A stretch of 51,093 nt of DNA, taken from NCBI GenBank assembly GCA_031421855.1, contig JANOPN010000087.1, positions 1-51,093 of the forward strand, in the 5' to 3' direction. The position numbers and the translations under genes are program-made. The notes beneath the pieces are model-generated. The model was not told the DNA's origin and did not search any database. It saw nothing but the letters and a program-made list of their open reading frames with translations. This DNA is from JAAFHN01 sp031421855 (lineage in GTDB: Bacteria > Pseudomonadota > Gammaproteobacteria > Burkholderiales > Burkholderiaceae_C). Of the stretch, positions 15,419 through 24,265 are shown one piece after another. Each line of letters starts with the position of its first letter. Positions within the stretch are counted from its first letter, which is position 1.

Positions 15419-17407
15419 ATGTCACAAGCCATTGAATCTGTGTTGATTGAAACCCGCGTGTTTGAGCCACCCCCTGCAGCCGTGCAAGGCGCGCGCATCG
15501 CGAGCATGGCCGCGTATCAGGCTCTGTGCGACGAAGCGCGGTCAGATCCAAATGCCTTTTGGTCGCGCCTGGCACGTGAAAACCTGCAGTGGACGCGCCC
15601 ATTTTCTAAGAGCCTGGACGAGAGCAACGCGCCTTTTTACACCTGGTTTGCCGACGGCGAGTTAAACGCCAGCGCCAACTGCTTAGATCGGCACATGGGC
15701 ACGCCCGTTGAGAACAAAGTAGCCATCATTTTGGAGGCTGACGACGGCACCGTGACCCGCGTGACCTACAAAGAACTGCTGTCGAAGGTGAGTCGGTTTG
15801 CCAACGCCCTCAAAGCGCGTGGCATCAAAAAAGGCGACCGCGTCATCGTGTACATGCCCATGGGTGTCGAAGGCGTTGTGGCCATGCAAGCGCTGGCGCG
15901 CATTGGTGCCACACATTCGGTGGTGTTTGGTGGCTTTTCGGCCAAAAGCTTGCAAGACCGCATCCAGGATGCAGGCGCAGTCGCCGTCGTCACGGCGAAC
16001 TTTCAAATGCGCGGCGGTAAAGAGTTGCCGCTCAAAGCCATTGTTGATGAAGGCATCAACTTGGGCGGTTGTGAGTCGATCAAGTCGGTGTTCGTGTGGA
16101 TGCGTACGCCCACTGCGTGCGAAATGGTTGCCCAGCGCGACATCACGTTTGATGCGGCTTGTGCGGGCGTGAGTGACGTATGTGCGCCTGAGCCGGTCAA
16201 TGCCGAGCATCCGCTCTTCATCTTGTACACGTCGGGTTCAACCGGCAAGCCCAAGGGCATTCAGCACTCAACTGGCGGCTATTTGCTATGGGCCAAGTTG
16301 ACGATGGATTGGACATTTGACTTGCGTTCGGACGACGTTTTTTGGTGTACCGCTGACATCGGCTGGATCACGGGGCACACATACGTCACCTACGGCCCCT
16401 TGGCCGCAGGGGCGACACAAATTATTTTTGAGGGCGTGCCGACGTACCCCCACGCCGGGCGCTTTTGGCAAATGATCGAGCGCCACAAAGCCACGATTTT
16501 CTACACGGCACCGACAGCCATCCGCTCGCTAATTAAGGCCAGCGAGACCGATGCTGCGGTTCATCCCAAAAACTGGGACTTGAGCAGTTTGCGCATGCTG
16601 GGCAGTGTGGGCGAACCCATCAACCCTGAGGCATGGATGTGGTACCACCGACATATCGGCGGCGAGCGCTGCCCCATTGTTGATACGTTTTGGCAAACCG
16701 AGACGGGTGGGCACATGATCACCCCATTGCCGGGCGCGACGCCCTTGGTGCCAGGGTCTTGCACCTTGCCATTGCCGGGCATCGAGGCGGCAATTGTGGA
16801 TGAAACCGGCAACGATTTGGCCAACGGACAAGGCGGCATGTTGGTCGTTAAGCGGCCTTGGCCCAGCATGGTTCGCACGATTTGGGGTGATCCGGAGCGG
16901 TTCAAAAAGAGCTACTTTCCGCCGGAGATGGGTGGCAACTTGTATTTAGCCGGCGACGGCGCGGTGCGCAGCGCTGACCGAGGGTACTTTCGGATAACAG
17001 GGCGCATTGATGATGTGTTGAACGTCAGCGGGCATCGGCTTGGCACGATGGAAATTGAGTCTGCGTTGGTGTCGTGCGCCCATTTGGTGGCCGAGGCCGC
17101 AGTTGTGGGCCGACCGGACGACCTCACCGGCGAAGCTGTTTGCGCTTTTGTGGTGCTCAAACGCGCGCGCCCAACGGGCGACGAGGCCAAGGCCATCGCA
17201 AGTGAGTTGCGCAATTGGGTGGCCAAAGAAATCGGCCCGATTGCCAAGCCAAAGGACATTCGCTTTGGCGACAACCTACCCAAGACCCGAAGTGGCAAAA
17301 TCATGCGCCGCCTGCTTCGGTCAATCGCGAAGGGCGAGGCGATCACGCAAGACATCACGACTTTGGAGAACCCCGCGATATTGGAGCAGTTGGCTTTGCC
17401 AATCTAG
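15419..17407 (+). CDS. acs: Acetyl-CoA synthetase
   Basis: An AMP-forming ligase that makes acetyl-CoA from acetate, ATP and CoA through acetyl-AMP. The 662-residue protein has the Acs N-terminal domain, the P-loop 'YTSGSTGKPKGIQHSTGGYL' (about residues 267-286), 'FWQTETGGHM', the hinge region 'YFRITGRIDDVLNVSGHR', and the C-terminal 'KTRSGKIMRR' with the Lys that is acetylated to switch the enzyme off. 'WCTADIGWITGHTYVTYGPL' is typical of Acs rather than propionyl ligases. A plausible ribosome-binding site (AGGAG) precedes ATG 15419. Confidence 0.95.
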   Translation: MSQAIESVLIETRVFEPPPAAVQGARIASMAAYQALCDEARSDPNAFWSRLARENLQWTRPFSKSLDESNAPFYTWFADGELNASANCLDRHMGTPVENKVAIILEADDGTVTRVTYKELLSKVSRFANALKARGIKKGDRVIVYMPMGVEGVVAMQALARIGATHSVVFGGFSAKSLQDRIQDAGAVAVVTANFQMRGGKELPLKAIVDEGINLGGCESIKSVFVWMRTPTACEMVAQRDITFDAACAGVSDVCAPEPVNAEHPLFILYTSGSTGKPKGIQHSTGGYLLWAKLTMDWTFDLRSDDVFWCTADIGWITGHTYVTYGPLAAGATQIIFEGVPTYPHAGRFWQMIERHKATIFYTAPTAIRSLIKASETDAAVHPKNWDLSSLRMLGSVGEPINPEAWMWYHRHIGGERCPIVDTFWQTETGGHMITPLPGATPLVPGSCTLPLPGIEAAIVDETGNDLANGQGGMLVVKRPWPSMVRTIWGDPERFKKSYFPPEMGGNLYLAGDGAVRSADRGYFRITGRIDDVLNVSGHRLGTMEIESALVSCAHLVAEAAVVGRPDDLTGEAVCAFVVLKRARPTGDEAKAIASELRNWVAKEIGPIAKPKDIRFGDNLPKTRSGKIMRRLLRSIAKGEAITQDITTLENPAILEQLALPI

Positions 17408-17429
17408 GCTGCTTCTCTTCGCCCGCCGC

Positions 17430-18026
17430 ATGCACCAGACCATTTTTCACACGCCAATCGTCAAAACACTGCTGCGGTGGGGCTCCAAGCTGTACTTGCG
17501 ACTAACAGGTTGGCGCATTTTGGGCGATTTTGCCCAGGCGAACCAAAAGTGCGTGGTCATTGCCGCCCCGCACACCAGCAACTGGGACTTGCCGCTCACC
17601 TTGATGGCCGCGTTTGAGTGGCAGATGCATGCCTATTGGTTAGGCAAGCAAAGCATTTTCAAGTTTCCCTTTGGGCCGGTGATGCGCTGGCTTGGTGGCA
17701 TAGCGGTTGACCGCAGCAAGTCCAATAATTTGGTATCGGCTTCGGCTCAGGCGATTGTCGACGCTGATGGCCCGGTGCATCTGCTCGTGCCACCCGAAGG
17801 CACGCGCGGCAAATCGCGCGTGTGGAAGACTGGCTTTTACTACATCGCCCTTGAGGCTCAAGTGCCGATCGTGATGGCCTACATGGACTACGCGAAAAAG
17901 GAAGTCGGCATCAGCGAGCTGTTTGTGCCCAGCGGCGACGTGGATGCCGACATGGTTCGAATCAAGGCGTTTTATGCGGGCGTAAAAGGCAAAAACCCGG
18001 ATCAGTTTGAAGCCGCACCCAGTTAA
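17430..18026 (+). CDS. PlsC-like acyltransferase
   Basis: A 198-residue protein of the lysophosphatidic acid acyltransferase superfamily. The catalytic H-x4-D is 'HTSNWD' (about residues 45-50); the second block is 'LGKQSIFKFPFG' and 'GGIAVDRS'; the third is 'VPPEGTRGKS'. It probably acts at the inner membrane on a lysophospholipid or related acceptor, although the isolated short form is common and not always true PlsC. It lies 22 bp after acs. The stem-loop at 18108-18133 terminates it. Confidence 0.85.
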   Translation: MHQTIFHTPIVKTLLRWGSKLYLRLTGWRILGDFAQANQKCVVIAAPHTSNWDLPLTLMAAFEWQMHAYWLGKQSIFKFPFGPVMRWLGGIAVDRSKSNNLVSASAQAIVDADGPVHLLVPPEGTRGKSRVWKTGFYYIALEAQVPIVMAYMDYAKKEVGISELFVPSGDVDADMVRIKAFYAGVKGKNPDQFEAAPS

Positions 18027-18030
18027 TCAG

Positions 18031-18072
18031 TCATATTTTGATAGCAACAAACTCAATGAATCCGTTGACCAA
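18031..18072 (-). repeat. Dispersed ~40-bp repeat, copy 2
   Basis: The reverse complement reads TTGGTCAACGGATTCATTG then AGTTTGTTGCTATC. It begins 4 bp after the acyltransferase stop codon and lies upstream of the terminator. Confidence 0.9.
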
Positions 18073-18107
18073 GAGCCTAAAAGTCATCTAAATTGCCTCC
18101 AAAACAC

Positions 18108-18133
18108 AAAAAGCCCGGATTTGCGGGCTTTTT
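18108..18133. terminator. Bidirectional rho-independent terminator
   Basis: Arms AAAAAGCCCG and CGGGCTTTTT are exact complements around the loop GATTTG. With A- and T-runs on opposite sides it can stop transcription from both the acyltransferase gene (+) and the cytochrome gene (-). Confidence 0.92.
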
Positions 18134-18150
18134 GCTTGTTGGGTCGGCTG

Positions 18151-18495
18151 TTACTTCGCAGCGATCATCCACTTGACCAGCTTTTCAGCATCGTCTTGTT
18201 TGACTTGCGCGTTGGCTGGCATGGGGATCGGCCCCCAAACACCGGAGCCACCCTTGATGACTTTGGCGCTCAGCGTCTTAACGGCATCTTTGTCTTTGGC
18301 GTACTTCTCCGACATCATTTTGTGGGACGGGCCGACCAGCTTGGTGGCTGCCGCGTGGCAGCTGATGCAGTTGTTGTCTTTGGCCAATTTTTCCATGGCG
18401 GCGGTGTCAAACTTTTCTTGCGCGCTCACCGAGGATGCTGCAAAAGCGATCAACGCGGTAACGGACAAAGCGGTAAGGGACTTGAGCGTGTTCAT
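18151..18495 (-). CDS. Class I c-type cytochrome (c551/c552-like)
   Basis: A periplasmic electron carrier of 114 residues. The signal peptide ends near 'AFAASSVSAQ' (about residues 17-26). The haem site is 'CISCH' (about residues 43-47), and the distal ligand is the Met in 'PIPMPANAQV'. 'KLVGPSHKMMSEKYAKDKDA' is the usual loop of c551/c552 cytochromes. It would pass electrons to a terminal oxidase or peroxidase. It converges with the acyltransferase and shares its terminator. Confidence 0.92.
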   Translation of the reverse strand: MNTLKSLTALSVTALIAFAASSVSAQEKFDTAAMEKLAKDNNCISCHAAATKLVGPSHKMMSEKYAKDKDAVKTLSAKVIKGGSGVWGPIPMPANAQVKQDDAEKLVKWMIAAK

Positions 18496-18660
18496 CAGTG
18501 TTCCAATTGGCAGGCGGTTCGAAGCGTCTTGTTTGAGACGCAGTGGCTAAATCAAATGTAAGCCATTGGTCGTTGAAACGCACCTGCGCGTCGAATGGTT
18601 GACGACCATTCGCGACAGGCGACACAATTCAGGCAATTTCGCACAACATTGGGGGTTTGT

Positions 18661-18912
18661 ATGGGTTTTTTACTGATGTTCGTTGGTTTGGGATTGGTGG
18701 CTGGCAAGCTTTTGGAGATGGGGCCATTTCCGACCGTGTCGTGGTTTTATGCGGGTTTGCCGCTGGCGCTGGCCGCTGCTTGGTGGCACTGGTCTGATGC
18801 CTCTGGCCGAACCAAGCGTCAAGAAATGGACAAAATGCAAGCCAAAAAAACCGACCGAATCAACAAAAACCGCGCTGACCTGGGTTTGAGCGATAAAGGC
18901 AAACATCGCTGA
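18661..18912 (+). CDS. Small Trp-rich membrane protein (TIGR04438-like)
   Basis: An 83-residue protein with two hydrophobic helices, 'GFLLMFVGLGLVAGKLL' and 'FYAGLPLALAAAWWHW', followed by the charged tail 'SDASGRTKRQEMDKMQAKK'. This layout matches the betaproteobacterial TIGR04438 Trp-rich family, whose function is unknown. I chose ATG 18661, which has GGGGG upstream, because the family begins with the first helix; an in-frame ATG at 18595 would add 22 residues. It converges with ilvD. Confidence 0.75.
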   Translation: MGFLLMFVGLGLVAGKLLEMGPFPTVSWFYAGLPLALAAAWWHWSDASGRTKRQEMDKMQAKKTDRINKNRADLGLSDKGKHR

Positions 18913-18924
18913 AACCCGGCTGGT

Positions 18925-20622
18925 TTAGAAAGCGTCCAGCACCGCGCCTTTGCTTGCACTTGACGCGTTAAACGCAAATTTGGCTTGCACGCCACGGGTG
19001 TAGCGCGGTTTGGGTTGTACCCATTTGGCGCGGCGCTCGGCGAGGACTGCCTCGCTGACGTTCAGTTCGAGCTTCAACGCGCGCGAGTCGATCGTGATGC
19101 TGTCGCCCTCGTACACCAGCGCAATCGTGCCGCCTGCATACGCCTCGGGTGCGACGTGGCCGACGACCATGCCCCAAGTTCCGCCAGAGAAGCGGCCATC
19201 GGTCACCAAGCCCACGCTTTCTCCCAAGCCCTGACCGATGAGTGCGCCGGTGGGTGCCAGCATCTCTGGCATGCCAGGGCCGCCTTTGGGCCCAAGGTAG
19301 CGCAACACCATCACGTCACCGGCCTTGATTTGGCCCTCCAAAATCGCCTTGAGCGCAGTTTGCTCGTCGTCAAACACGCGAGCAGGCCCGGTCATGACCG
19401 GGTTTTTGAGTCCGGTGATTTTGGCGACTGCCCCTTCTGGGCTCAGGTTGCCTTTCAAAATGGCTAGGTGACCCTGTGCGTAAAGTGCTTTGTCCAGCGT
19501 GTAAATCACGTCTTGATCGCTGCGTGGCACGTCGGGCACGTCGCTGAGCGACTCGGCAATCGTCTGGCCGGTGATCGTCAAACAGTCGCCATGGAGCAGT
19601 CCTGCGTTGAGGAGCAGCTTCATCACTTGTGGGATGCCACCCGCACGGTGCAGATCAACCGCGAGGTACTTGCCGCTGGGTTTGAGGTCGCAAATGACGG
19701 GCACGTTTTTGCGCACGCGCTCAAAATCGTCAATCGTCCATTCAACCTCGGCTGCGTGGGCGATGGCCAAGAAATGCAGCACCGCATTGGTCGACCCGCC
19801 CGTGGCCATGATGACCGCGACTGCGTTCTCGATGCTTTTGCGCGTGATGATGTCGCGTGGTTTGATGCCTTTTTTGACCGCTTCGACCAGTACGCGAGCC
19901 GACTCACCGGCCGACTGCACTTTTTCGTCGTGCACGTTGGCCATCGTGCTGGAGTAGGGCAACGAAATGCCCAGCGCCTCAAACGAGCTGCTCATGGTGT
20001 TGGCCGTGTACATGCCGCCGCAAGAGCCGGGGCCAGGGATGGCGCGGCGCTCGATCTCGAGCAAGTCGTCATCGCTCATTCGCCCAGCCGCGTTTTCGCC
20101 AACGGCCTCAAACACGCTGACGATGTTGAGGTCTTTGCCCTTGTAGTGCCCCGGCAGAATCGTGCCCCCGTAGACATAAATGGCGGGCACATTGGCCCTG
20201 AGCATGCCCATCAGGCCGCCGGGCATGTTTTTGTCGCAGCCGCCGACGACGACGACGCCGTCCATCCATTGGCCTTGCACGCAGGTTTCGATGCAATCGG
20301 CGATGACTTCGCGCGAGACCAACGAGTACTTCATGCCCTCGGTTCCCATGGCCATGCCGTCTGAAATCGTCGGTGTACCAAACATTTGTGCGTTTCCGCC
20401 TGCGGCTTCGATGCCGTCAATCGCCGCGTCGGCCAAGCGCTGAAGCCCCGAGTTACAGGGTGTGATGGTGCTGTGTCCGTTCGCGACACCGATCATGGGT
20501 TTGACGAAATCCGGCGCGGTGTAACCCATGGCGTAGTACATGCTGCGGTTGGGCGCGCGTGACTTGCCGTCCAAAATGTTGGCAGAGCGGCGGTCAAAGT
20601 GAATCGGGTGAACGGTTGCCAT
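18925..20622 (-). CDS. ilvD: Dihydroxy-acid dehydratase
   Basis: An iron-sulfur enzyme of branched-chain amino acid synthesis that converts 2,3-dihydroxy-3-methyl acids to 2-oxo acids for valine, leucine and isoleucine. The 565-residue protein has 'PCNSGLQRLAD', 'VGGCDKNMPGGLMGMLRAN' and 'PGPGSCGGMYTANTMS', which carry the cluster cysteines, and the C-terminal 'TDGRFSGGTWG' and 'GHVAPEA'. ATG 20622 with upstream GAGAGA is preferred over the longer frame. It is divergent from lgt. Confidence 0.95.
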   Translation of the reverse strand: MATVHPIHFDRRSANILDGKSRAPNRSMYYAMGYTAPDFVKPMIGVANGHSTITPCNSGLQRLADAAIDGIEAAGGNAQMFGTPTISDGMAMGTEGMKYSLVSREVIADCIETCVQGQWMDGVVVVGGCDKNMPGGLMGMLRANVPAIYVYGGTILPGHYKGKDLNIVSVFEAVGENAAGRMSDDDLLEIERRAIPGPGSCGGMYTANTMSSSFEALGISLPYSSTMANVHDEKVQSAGESARVLVEAVKKGIKPRDIITRKSIENAVAVIMATGGSTNAVLHFLAIAHAAEVEWTIDDFERVRKNVPVICDLKPSGKYLAVDLHRAGGIPQVMKLLLNAGLLHGDCLTITGQTIAESLSDVPDVPRSDQDVIYTLDKALYAQGHLAILKGNLSPEGAVAKITGLKNPVMTGPARVFDDEQTALKAILEGQIKAGDVMVLRYLGPKGGPGMPEMLAPTGALIGQGLGESVGLVTDGRFSGGTWGMVVGHVAPEAYAGGTIALVYEGDSITIDSRALKLELNVSEAVLAERRAKWVQPKPRYTRGVQAKFAFNASSASKGAVLDAF

Positions 20623-20719
20623 GCAGGTATCTCTCGGTGGTTGAATCAATTTGGGGCGATTTTACGGGTCCCCCGAGGCAACGAGTCCCGCTCGGCTGTG
20701 CGCAGCGAGGTCGGGCACA

Positions 20720-21529
20720 ATGCCAACCATGCTGATTCATCCCCAATTTGACCCCGTGGCTTTGCGGCTTGGCCCGCTGGCTGTTCATTGGTACGGCCTG
20801 ACCTACCTCGCCGCATTTGCGCTATTCATGTTGTTGGCGCATTGGCGTTTGAAGCATGTGCCTTACGGCGAGCAGGGCTGGACATCGCGCGACGTTGAAG
20901 ACGTGCTCTTCTTGGGCGTCATCGGCGTGATCATTGGCGGGCGGCTTGGTTATTGTTTGTTCTACAAACCCGGCGTGTATTTGGCCAATCCGCTTGAAAT
21001 TTTGAAAATTTGGCAAGGCGGCATGGCTTTTCATGGCGGCATGTTGGGCGTGATTGCTGCGATGCTGTGGTTTGCCAAAACTCGCTCTCGCCATTGGTTG
21101 CAGGTCACCGATTTCATTGCACCGTGCGTGCCAACCGGCTTGGCCATGGGGCGCATTGGCAACTTCATCAACGGCGAGTTGTGGGGCCGCCCGGTGGTTG
21201 GTGATTTGCCTTGGTCGTTTGTGTTTCCCCAGGCCGGTGATCGCATCGCGCGTCACCCTTCGCAGTTGTATCAACTGGCACTTGAGGGTCTGTTGCTCTT
21301 TGTGCTGCTGTGGGTGTACGCGCGCAAGCCGCGCAAGTTGGGTGAGGTCTCTGGCGCGTTTTTGGTCGGTTACGGGGTGATGCGGCTGATTGCCGAGTTC
21401 TTCCGCCAGCCAGACGGATTTTTGGGCTTGTTGGCTTTTGGTTTAACCATGGGGCAGTGGTTGAGTCTGCCGATGGTTTTGGCCGGTATTGGCTTGTGGG
21501 TTTGGGCGCAAAAGCGCAAATCGGCCTGA
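20720..21529 (+). CDS. lgt: Prolipoprotein diacylglyceryl transferase
   Basis: An inner-membrane enzyme that transfers diacylglycerol from phosphatidylglycerol to the lipobox Cys of prolipoproteins. The 269-residue protein has the Lgt signature 'GRIGNFINGELWGRP' (about residues 140-154), the essential His in 'GGMAFHGGM', and 'HPSQLYQLALEG'. About seven hydrophobic segments are visible. GAGG at 20707-20710 lies 9 bp before ATG 20720; a second ATG at 20729 would remove three residues. The partial lipoprotein gene at the left edge would be a substrate. Confidence 0.94.
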   Translation: MPTMLIHPQFDPVALRLGPLAVHWYGLTYLAAFALFMLLAHWRLKHVPYGEQGWTSRDVEDVLFLGVIGVIIGGRLGYCLFYKPGVYLANPLEILKIWQGGMAFHGGMLGVIAAMLWFAKTRSRHWLQVTDFIAPCVPTGLAMGRIGNFINGELWGRPVVGDLPWSFVFPQAGDRIARHPSQLYQLALEGLLLFVLLWVYARKPRKLGEVSGAFLVGYGVMRLIAEFFRQPDGFLGLLAFGLTMGQWLSLPMVLAGIGLWVWAQKRKSA

Positions 21530-21561
21530 CAGCGGGCTCAAAACATAAAAAGAGGCGACAA

Positions 21562-22563
21562 ATGCAATATGTGAAGAGTTTTACCGGTTTGGTCTCCGGA
21601 TTCATTGGGTTGGTTGCTACTTTTTTGGTAGCAGTTATTCCGGCTTCACCAGCCATTGCGCAAGCTTGGCCAGCCAAGCCGGTGAACTTGATCGTGCCGT
21701 TTCCGGCCGGTGGTGGCACTGATGCGTTTGCCAGGCCGCTGTCAGCCCAATTCACCAAACAAACCAATCGCCAACTCGTCATCGACAACCGGGGTGGTGC
21801 GGGCGGTACTTTGGGCGCCAGCATCGCCGCCAAGGCCGCGCCAGACGGCTACACCTTCTTCATGGGCGCGGTGCACCACGCGATTGCGCCCAGCATGTAC
21901 CCCAAGCTTGACTACAACTTGGAGTCGGACTTGATTCCGGTGCTGCTGGTTGCCAAAGTGCCACAGGTCATCGTCATCAACCCAAGCAAAGTGTCGGCTC
22001 GCGACTTGCCCGAGTTTTTGAAACAGCTGAAGAGCCAACCCGGCAAGCTCAACTACGCCTCGGCCGGTAACGGCACATCGCATCACTTAGCGGGTGAGCT
22101 GTTCAAGATCAACACCAAGACTTTCATCACCCACATTCCGTATCGAGGAGCTGGCCCGGCTTTGCAAGACTTGCTCTCTGGCAGTGTCGACATGATGTTT
22201 GACGGTCTGGGCTCCAGCGCGCAGCACATCCGCAACAACCGGATCACGGCCTTGGCGGTTGCATCAAACAAGCGTGTACCAGCATTTCCTAATGTGCCGA
22301 CTGCGGCTGAGGTCGGTGTGCCGGGCTACGAAGTCAGCACTTGGTACGGTCTGTGGGCCCCCAAAGGTACGCCGCAAGAGGCAATTGACCGCATGCGTGA
22401 AGAGACCACCAAGGCGATTCAGTCGCCTGACCTCAAACGCATTTGGGACGGCGCGGGGGCAGAGTTCTCGCCGCAAAGCCAAGCAGAGTTTGGCAAATTC
22501 ATCGCGTCTGAGATTCAGCGCTGGGCATTGGTCGTCAAGGCCTCGGGTGCCAAGTTGGATTGA
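21562..22563 (+). CDS. Bug-family (TctC) tripartite tricarboxylate transporter receptor
   Basis: A periplasmic solute receptor of 333 residues. The mature part begins near 'QAWPAKPVNLIVPFPAGGGT', the family hallmark, and includes 'DNRGGAGGTLGA' and 'VPYR'-type strands ('HIPYRGAGPALQDLLSG') that bind carboxylates. ATG 21562 with AGAGG upstream gives a signal peptide; its hydrophobic core (about residues 10-25) is encoded by a copy of the dispersed repeat. Such receptors often lack adjacent transporter genes. The next gene, 4 bp on, is a malonyl-CoA synthetase-like enzyme, so malonate or a related acid is a plausible ligand. Confidence 0.92.
   Translation: MQYVKSFTGLVSGFIGLVATFLVAVIPASPAIAQAWPAKPVNLIVPFPAGGGTDAFARPLSAQFTKQTNRQLVIDNRGGAGGTLGASIAAKAAPDGYTFFMGAVHHAIAPSMYPKLDYNLESDLIPVLLVAKVPQVIVINPSKVSARDLPEFLKQLKSQPGKLNYASAGNGTSHHLAGELFKINTKTFITHIPYRGAGPALQDLLSGSVDMMFDGLGSSAQHIRNNRITALAVASNKRVPAFPNVPTAAEVGVPGYEVSTWYGLWAPKGTPQEAIDRMREETTKAIQSPDLKRIWDGAGAEFSPQSQAEFGKFIASEIQRWALVVKASGAKLD
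21589..21634 (+). repeat. Dispersed ~40-bp repeat, copy 3, inside signal-peptide codons
   Basis: An exact TTGGTCTCCGGATTCATTG core followed by GGTTGGTTGCTACTTTTTTGGTAGCA. TGCTAC and GTAGCA form a 6-bp hairpin around TTTTTTG. It is in frame within the Bug receptor gene. Confidence 0.92.
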
Positions 22564-22567
22564 CCCC

Positions 22568-24127
22568 ATGGCGGCCAACGAGAATTTGTACGCAATTCTT
22601 CGCGAGCAGTTTCCGGCTGACCTCGACACGGTAGCGGTCGAGACTGACGACGGTTTGCGCTACAGCTGGCGCGATCTAGACCGCTCCAGCGCAATGATTG
22701 CCAACCTTTTTGTGGGGTTGGGCCTAGAGCCTGGCGCGAGGGTCGCCGTTCAAGTCGACAAGTCGGTTGAGGCGATGTCCTTGTACTTGGCCACGCTGCG
22801 CGCGGGCTTGGTTTTTTTGCCGCTGAACACGGCGTATCAAAGCGCTGAGTTGACGTACTTTTTGGGCGATGCCGAACCCGCCGTCGTGGTTTGTTCGCCC
22901 AAAAACTTTGGCTGGGTGAGCAAGCTCGCGTTCAGTGGAACGGCGACTTGGGGTGGGTCCAAAGCGGTTTACACCTTGGGCGACGACCGCACCGGCTCGC
23001 TCTTGGATCGGGCGACCAATTGCTCTGATATTCATAGAGTAAACATCAATACATCCGGTGACCAAGCGGCAATTTTGTATACAAGTGGCACCACCGGGCG
23101 GTCGAAAGGTGCGATGTTGAGCCATGGCAACATGTCGTCAAATGCGGTCACGCTTAAAACGTACTGGGACTGGCAGCCCGGAGATGTGTTGATTCATGCG
23201 CTGCCTATTTTTCACGTGCACGGTTTGTTTGTGGCAATTCACGGCGCCTTGATCAACGCCAGCACAATGCTGTGGTGCGCCCGCTTTGACCCCCGAACCA
23301 CGATTGCCCTCATGCGCCGTGCGACTGTCTTCATGGGCGTGCCCACGCTCTATGTGCGCATGCTGCAAGAGCCGAGTCTCACCGCGCAAGCCACGCGAAA
23401 CATGCGCTTATTCATCGCAGGGTCCGCGCCGCTTTTGAAAGAAACCTTTGAGTTGTGGCGTGAGCGCACGGGGCACACGATCTTAGAGCGGTACGGCATG
23501 AGCGAAACGGCCATGCTGACCAGCAACCCCTGCCTGGCCGATGCGCGCCACGGCAATCAAAGCCAGCGGCGAGCGGCGACCGTGGGTTTCCCCTTGCCTG
23601 GCGTTACGCTGCGCGTGTGCGGCGACGACGGTGTGAGCCTGCCAATGGGGGAGATTGGCGGCATTGAGGTCAAAGGCCCAAATGTTTTCGGCGGCTATTG
23701 GCGCATGCCTGAGAAGACGGCGCAAGAGTTCACGCGTGACGGCTACTTCAAAACAGGCGACGTGGGCTTGATCGACGCGCTTGGCTACGTCAGCATCGTG
23801 GGGCGAAGCAAAGACCTCATCATCTCGGGCGGCTACAACGTCTACCCAGCCGAGATAGAAGCCGTCATCAATGACATGGTGGGAGTGGCTGAAAGCGCCG
23901 TGATTGGTCTGCCGCACGCCGATTTTGGCGAAGTTGGCTTGGCGTTGGTTGTGGTCAAACCCGGTGCGGACATTCAGTCTGCTTCGGTCATTCAACACCT
24001 CAAGTCTTGTTTGGCGAACTTCAAAGTGCCTAAACGCTGCGAAATCGTCACCGAGTTACCGCGCAACACCATGGGCAAAGTGCAAAAAAACCTGCTCAGA
24101 GATCGGTACGGGCAAGCGCGCCAGTGA
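22568..24127 (+). CDS. matB: Malonyl-CoA synthetase-like acyl-CoA ligase
   Basis: An AMP-forming ligase of 519 residues that probably makes malonyl-CoA from malonate, ATP and CoA. Motifs: 'AILYTSGTTGRSKGAMLSHG' (A3, about residues 170-189), 'LPIFHVHGLFV', 'ERYGMSETAML', 'YFKTGDVG', 'SKDLIISGGYNVYPAEIE' and the C-terminal 'LPRNTMGKVQKNLLR' with the catalytic Lys. 'FHVHGLF' and 'YGMSETAM' are typical of MatB, but a related dicarboxylate or 3-hydroxy acid is possible. It starts 4 bp after the Bug receptor stop. A stretch before the A3 motif resembles the dispersed repeat. Confidence 0.85.
   Translation: MAANENLYAILREQFPADLDTVAVETDDGLRYSWRDLDRSSAMIANLFVGLGLEPGARVAVQVDKSVEAMSLYLATLRAGLVFLPLNTAYQSAELTYFLGDAEPAVVVCSPKNFGWVSKLAFSGTATWGGSKAVYTLGDDRTGSLLDRATNCSDIHRVNINTSGDQAAILYTSGTTGRSKGAMLSHGNMSSNAVTLKTYWDWQPGDVLIHALPIFHVHGLFVAIHGALINASTMLWCARFDPRTTIALMRRATVFMGVPTLYVRMLQEPSLTAQATRNMRLFIAGSAPLLKETFELWRERTGHTILERYGMSETAMLTSNPCLADARHGNQSQRRAATVGFPLPGVTLRVCGDDGVSLPMGEIGGIEVKGPNVFGGYWRMPEKTAQEFTRDGYFKTGDVGLIDALGYVSIVGRSKDLIISGGYNVYPAEIEAVINDMVGVAESAVIGLPHADFGEVGLALVVVKPGADIQSASVIQHLKSCLANFKVPKRCEIVTELPRNTMGKVQKNLLRDRYGQARQ
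23031..23077 (-). repeat. Dispersed repeat-like sequence, copy 4, inside ligase gene
   Basis: The reverse complement contains TTGGTCACCGGAT followed by a diverged GTATTGATG. It keeps the open frame and encodes the residues just before the A3 loop. Part of this stretch (D-x-A-A-I-L) is expected by protein homology, so the match may be partly fortuitous. Confidence 0.55.
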
Positions 24128-24265
24128 GACCGACCGCCGGTTGATTCCATCCCCGAAGCGGATGGAGGTGACCGCTTGGGTGACGCGGTTTTTGAGCCGT
24201 TTTTTCCCGCTACACTGCGCGCAAAGCCGACTTCGGCAATACCCAACACTCCAAAAAGGGCTCAC

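Noticed and set aside
18913..18930. AAACC-CGGCT-GGTTT stem between the Trp-rich gene and ilvD as a terminator
   Set aside because: Five-base stem with no T-run on either side; too weak to call.
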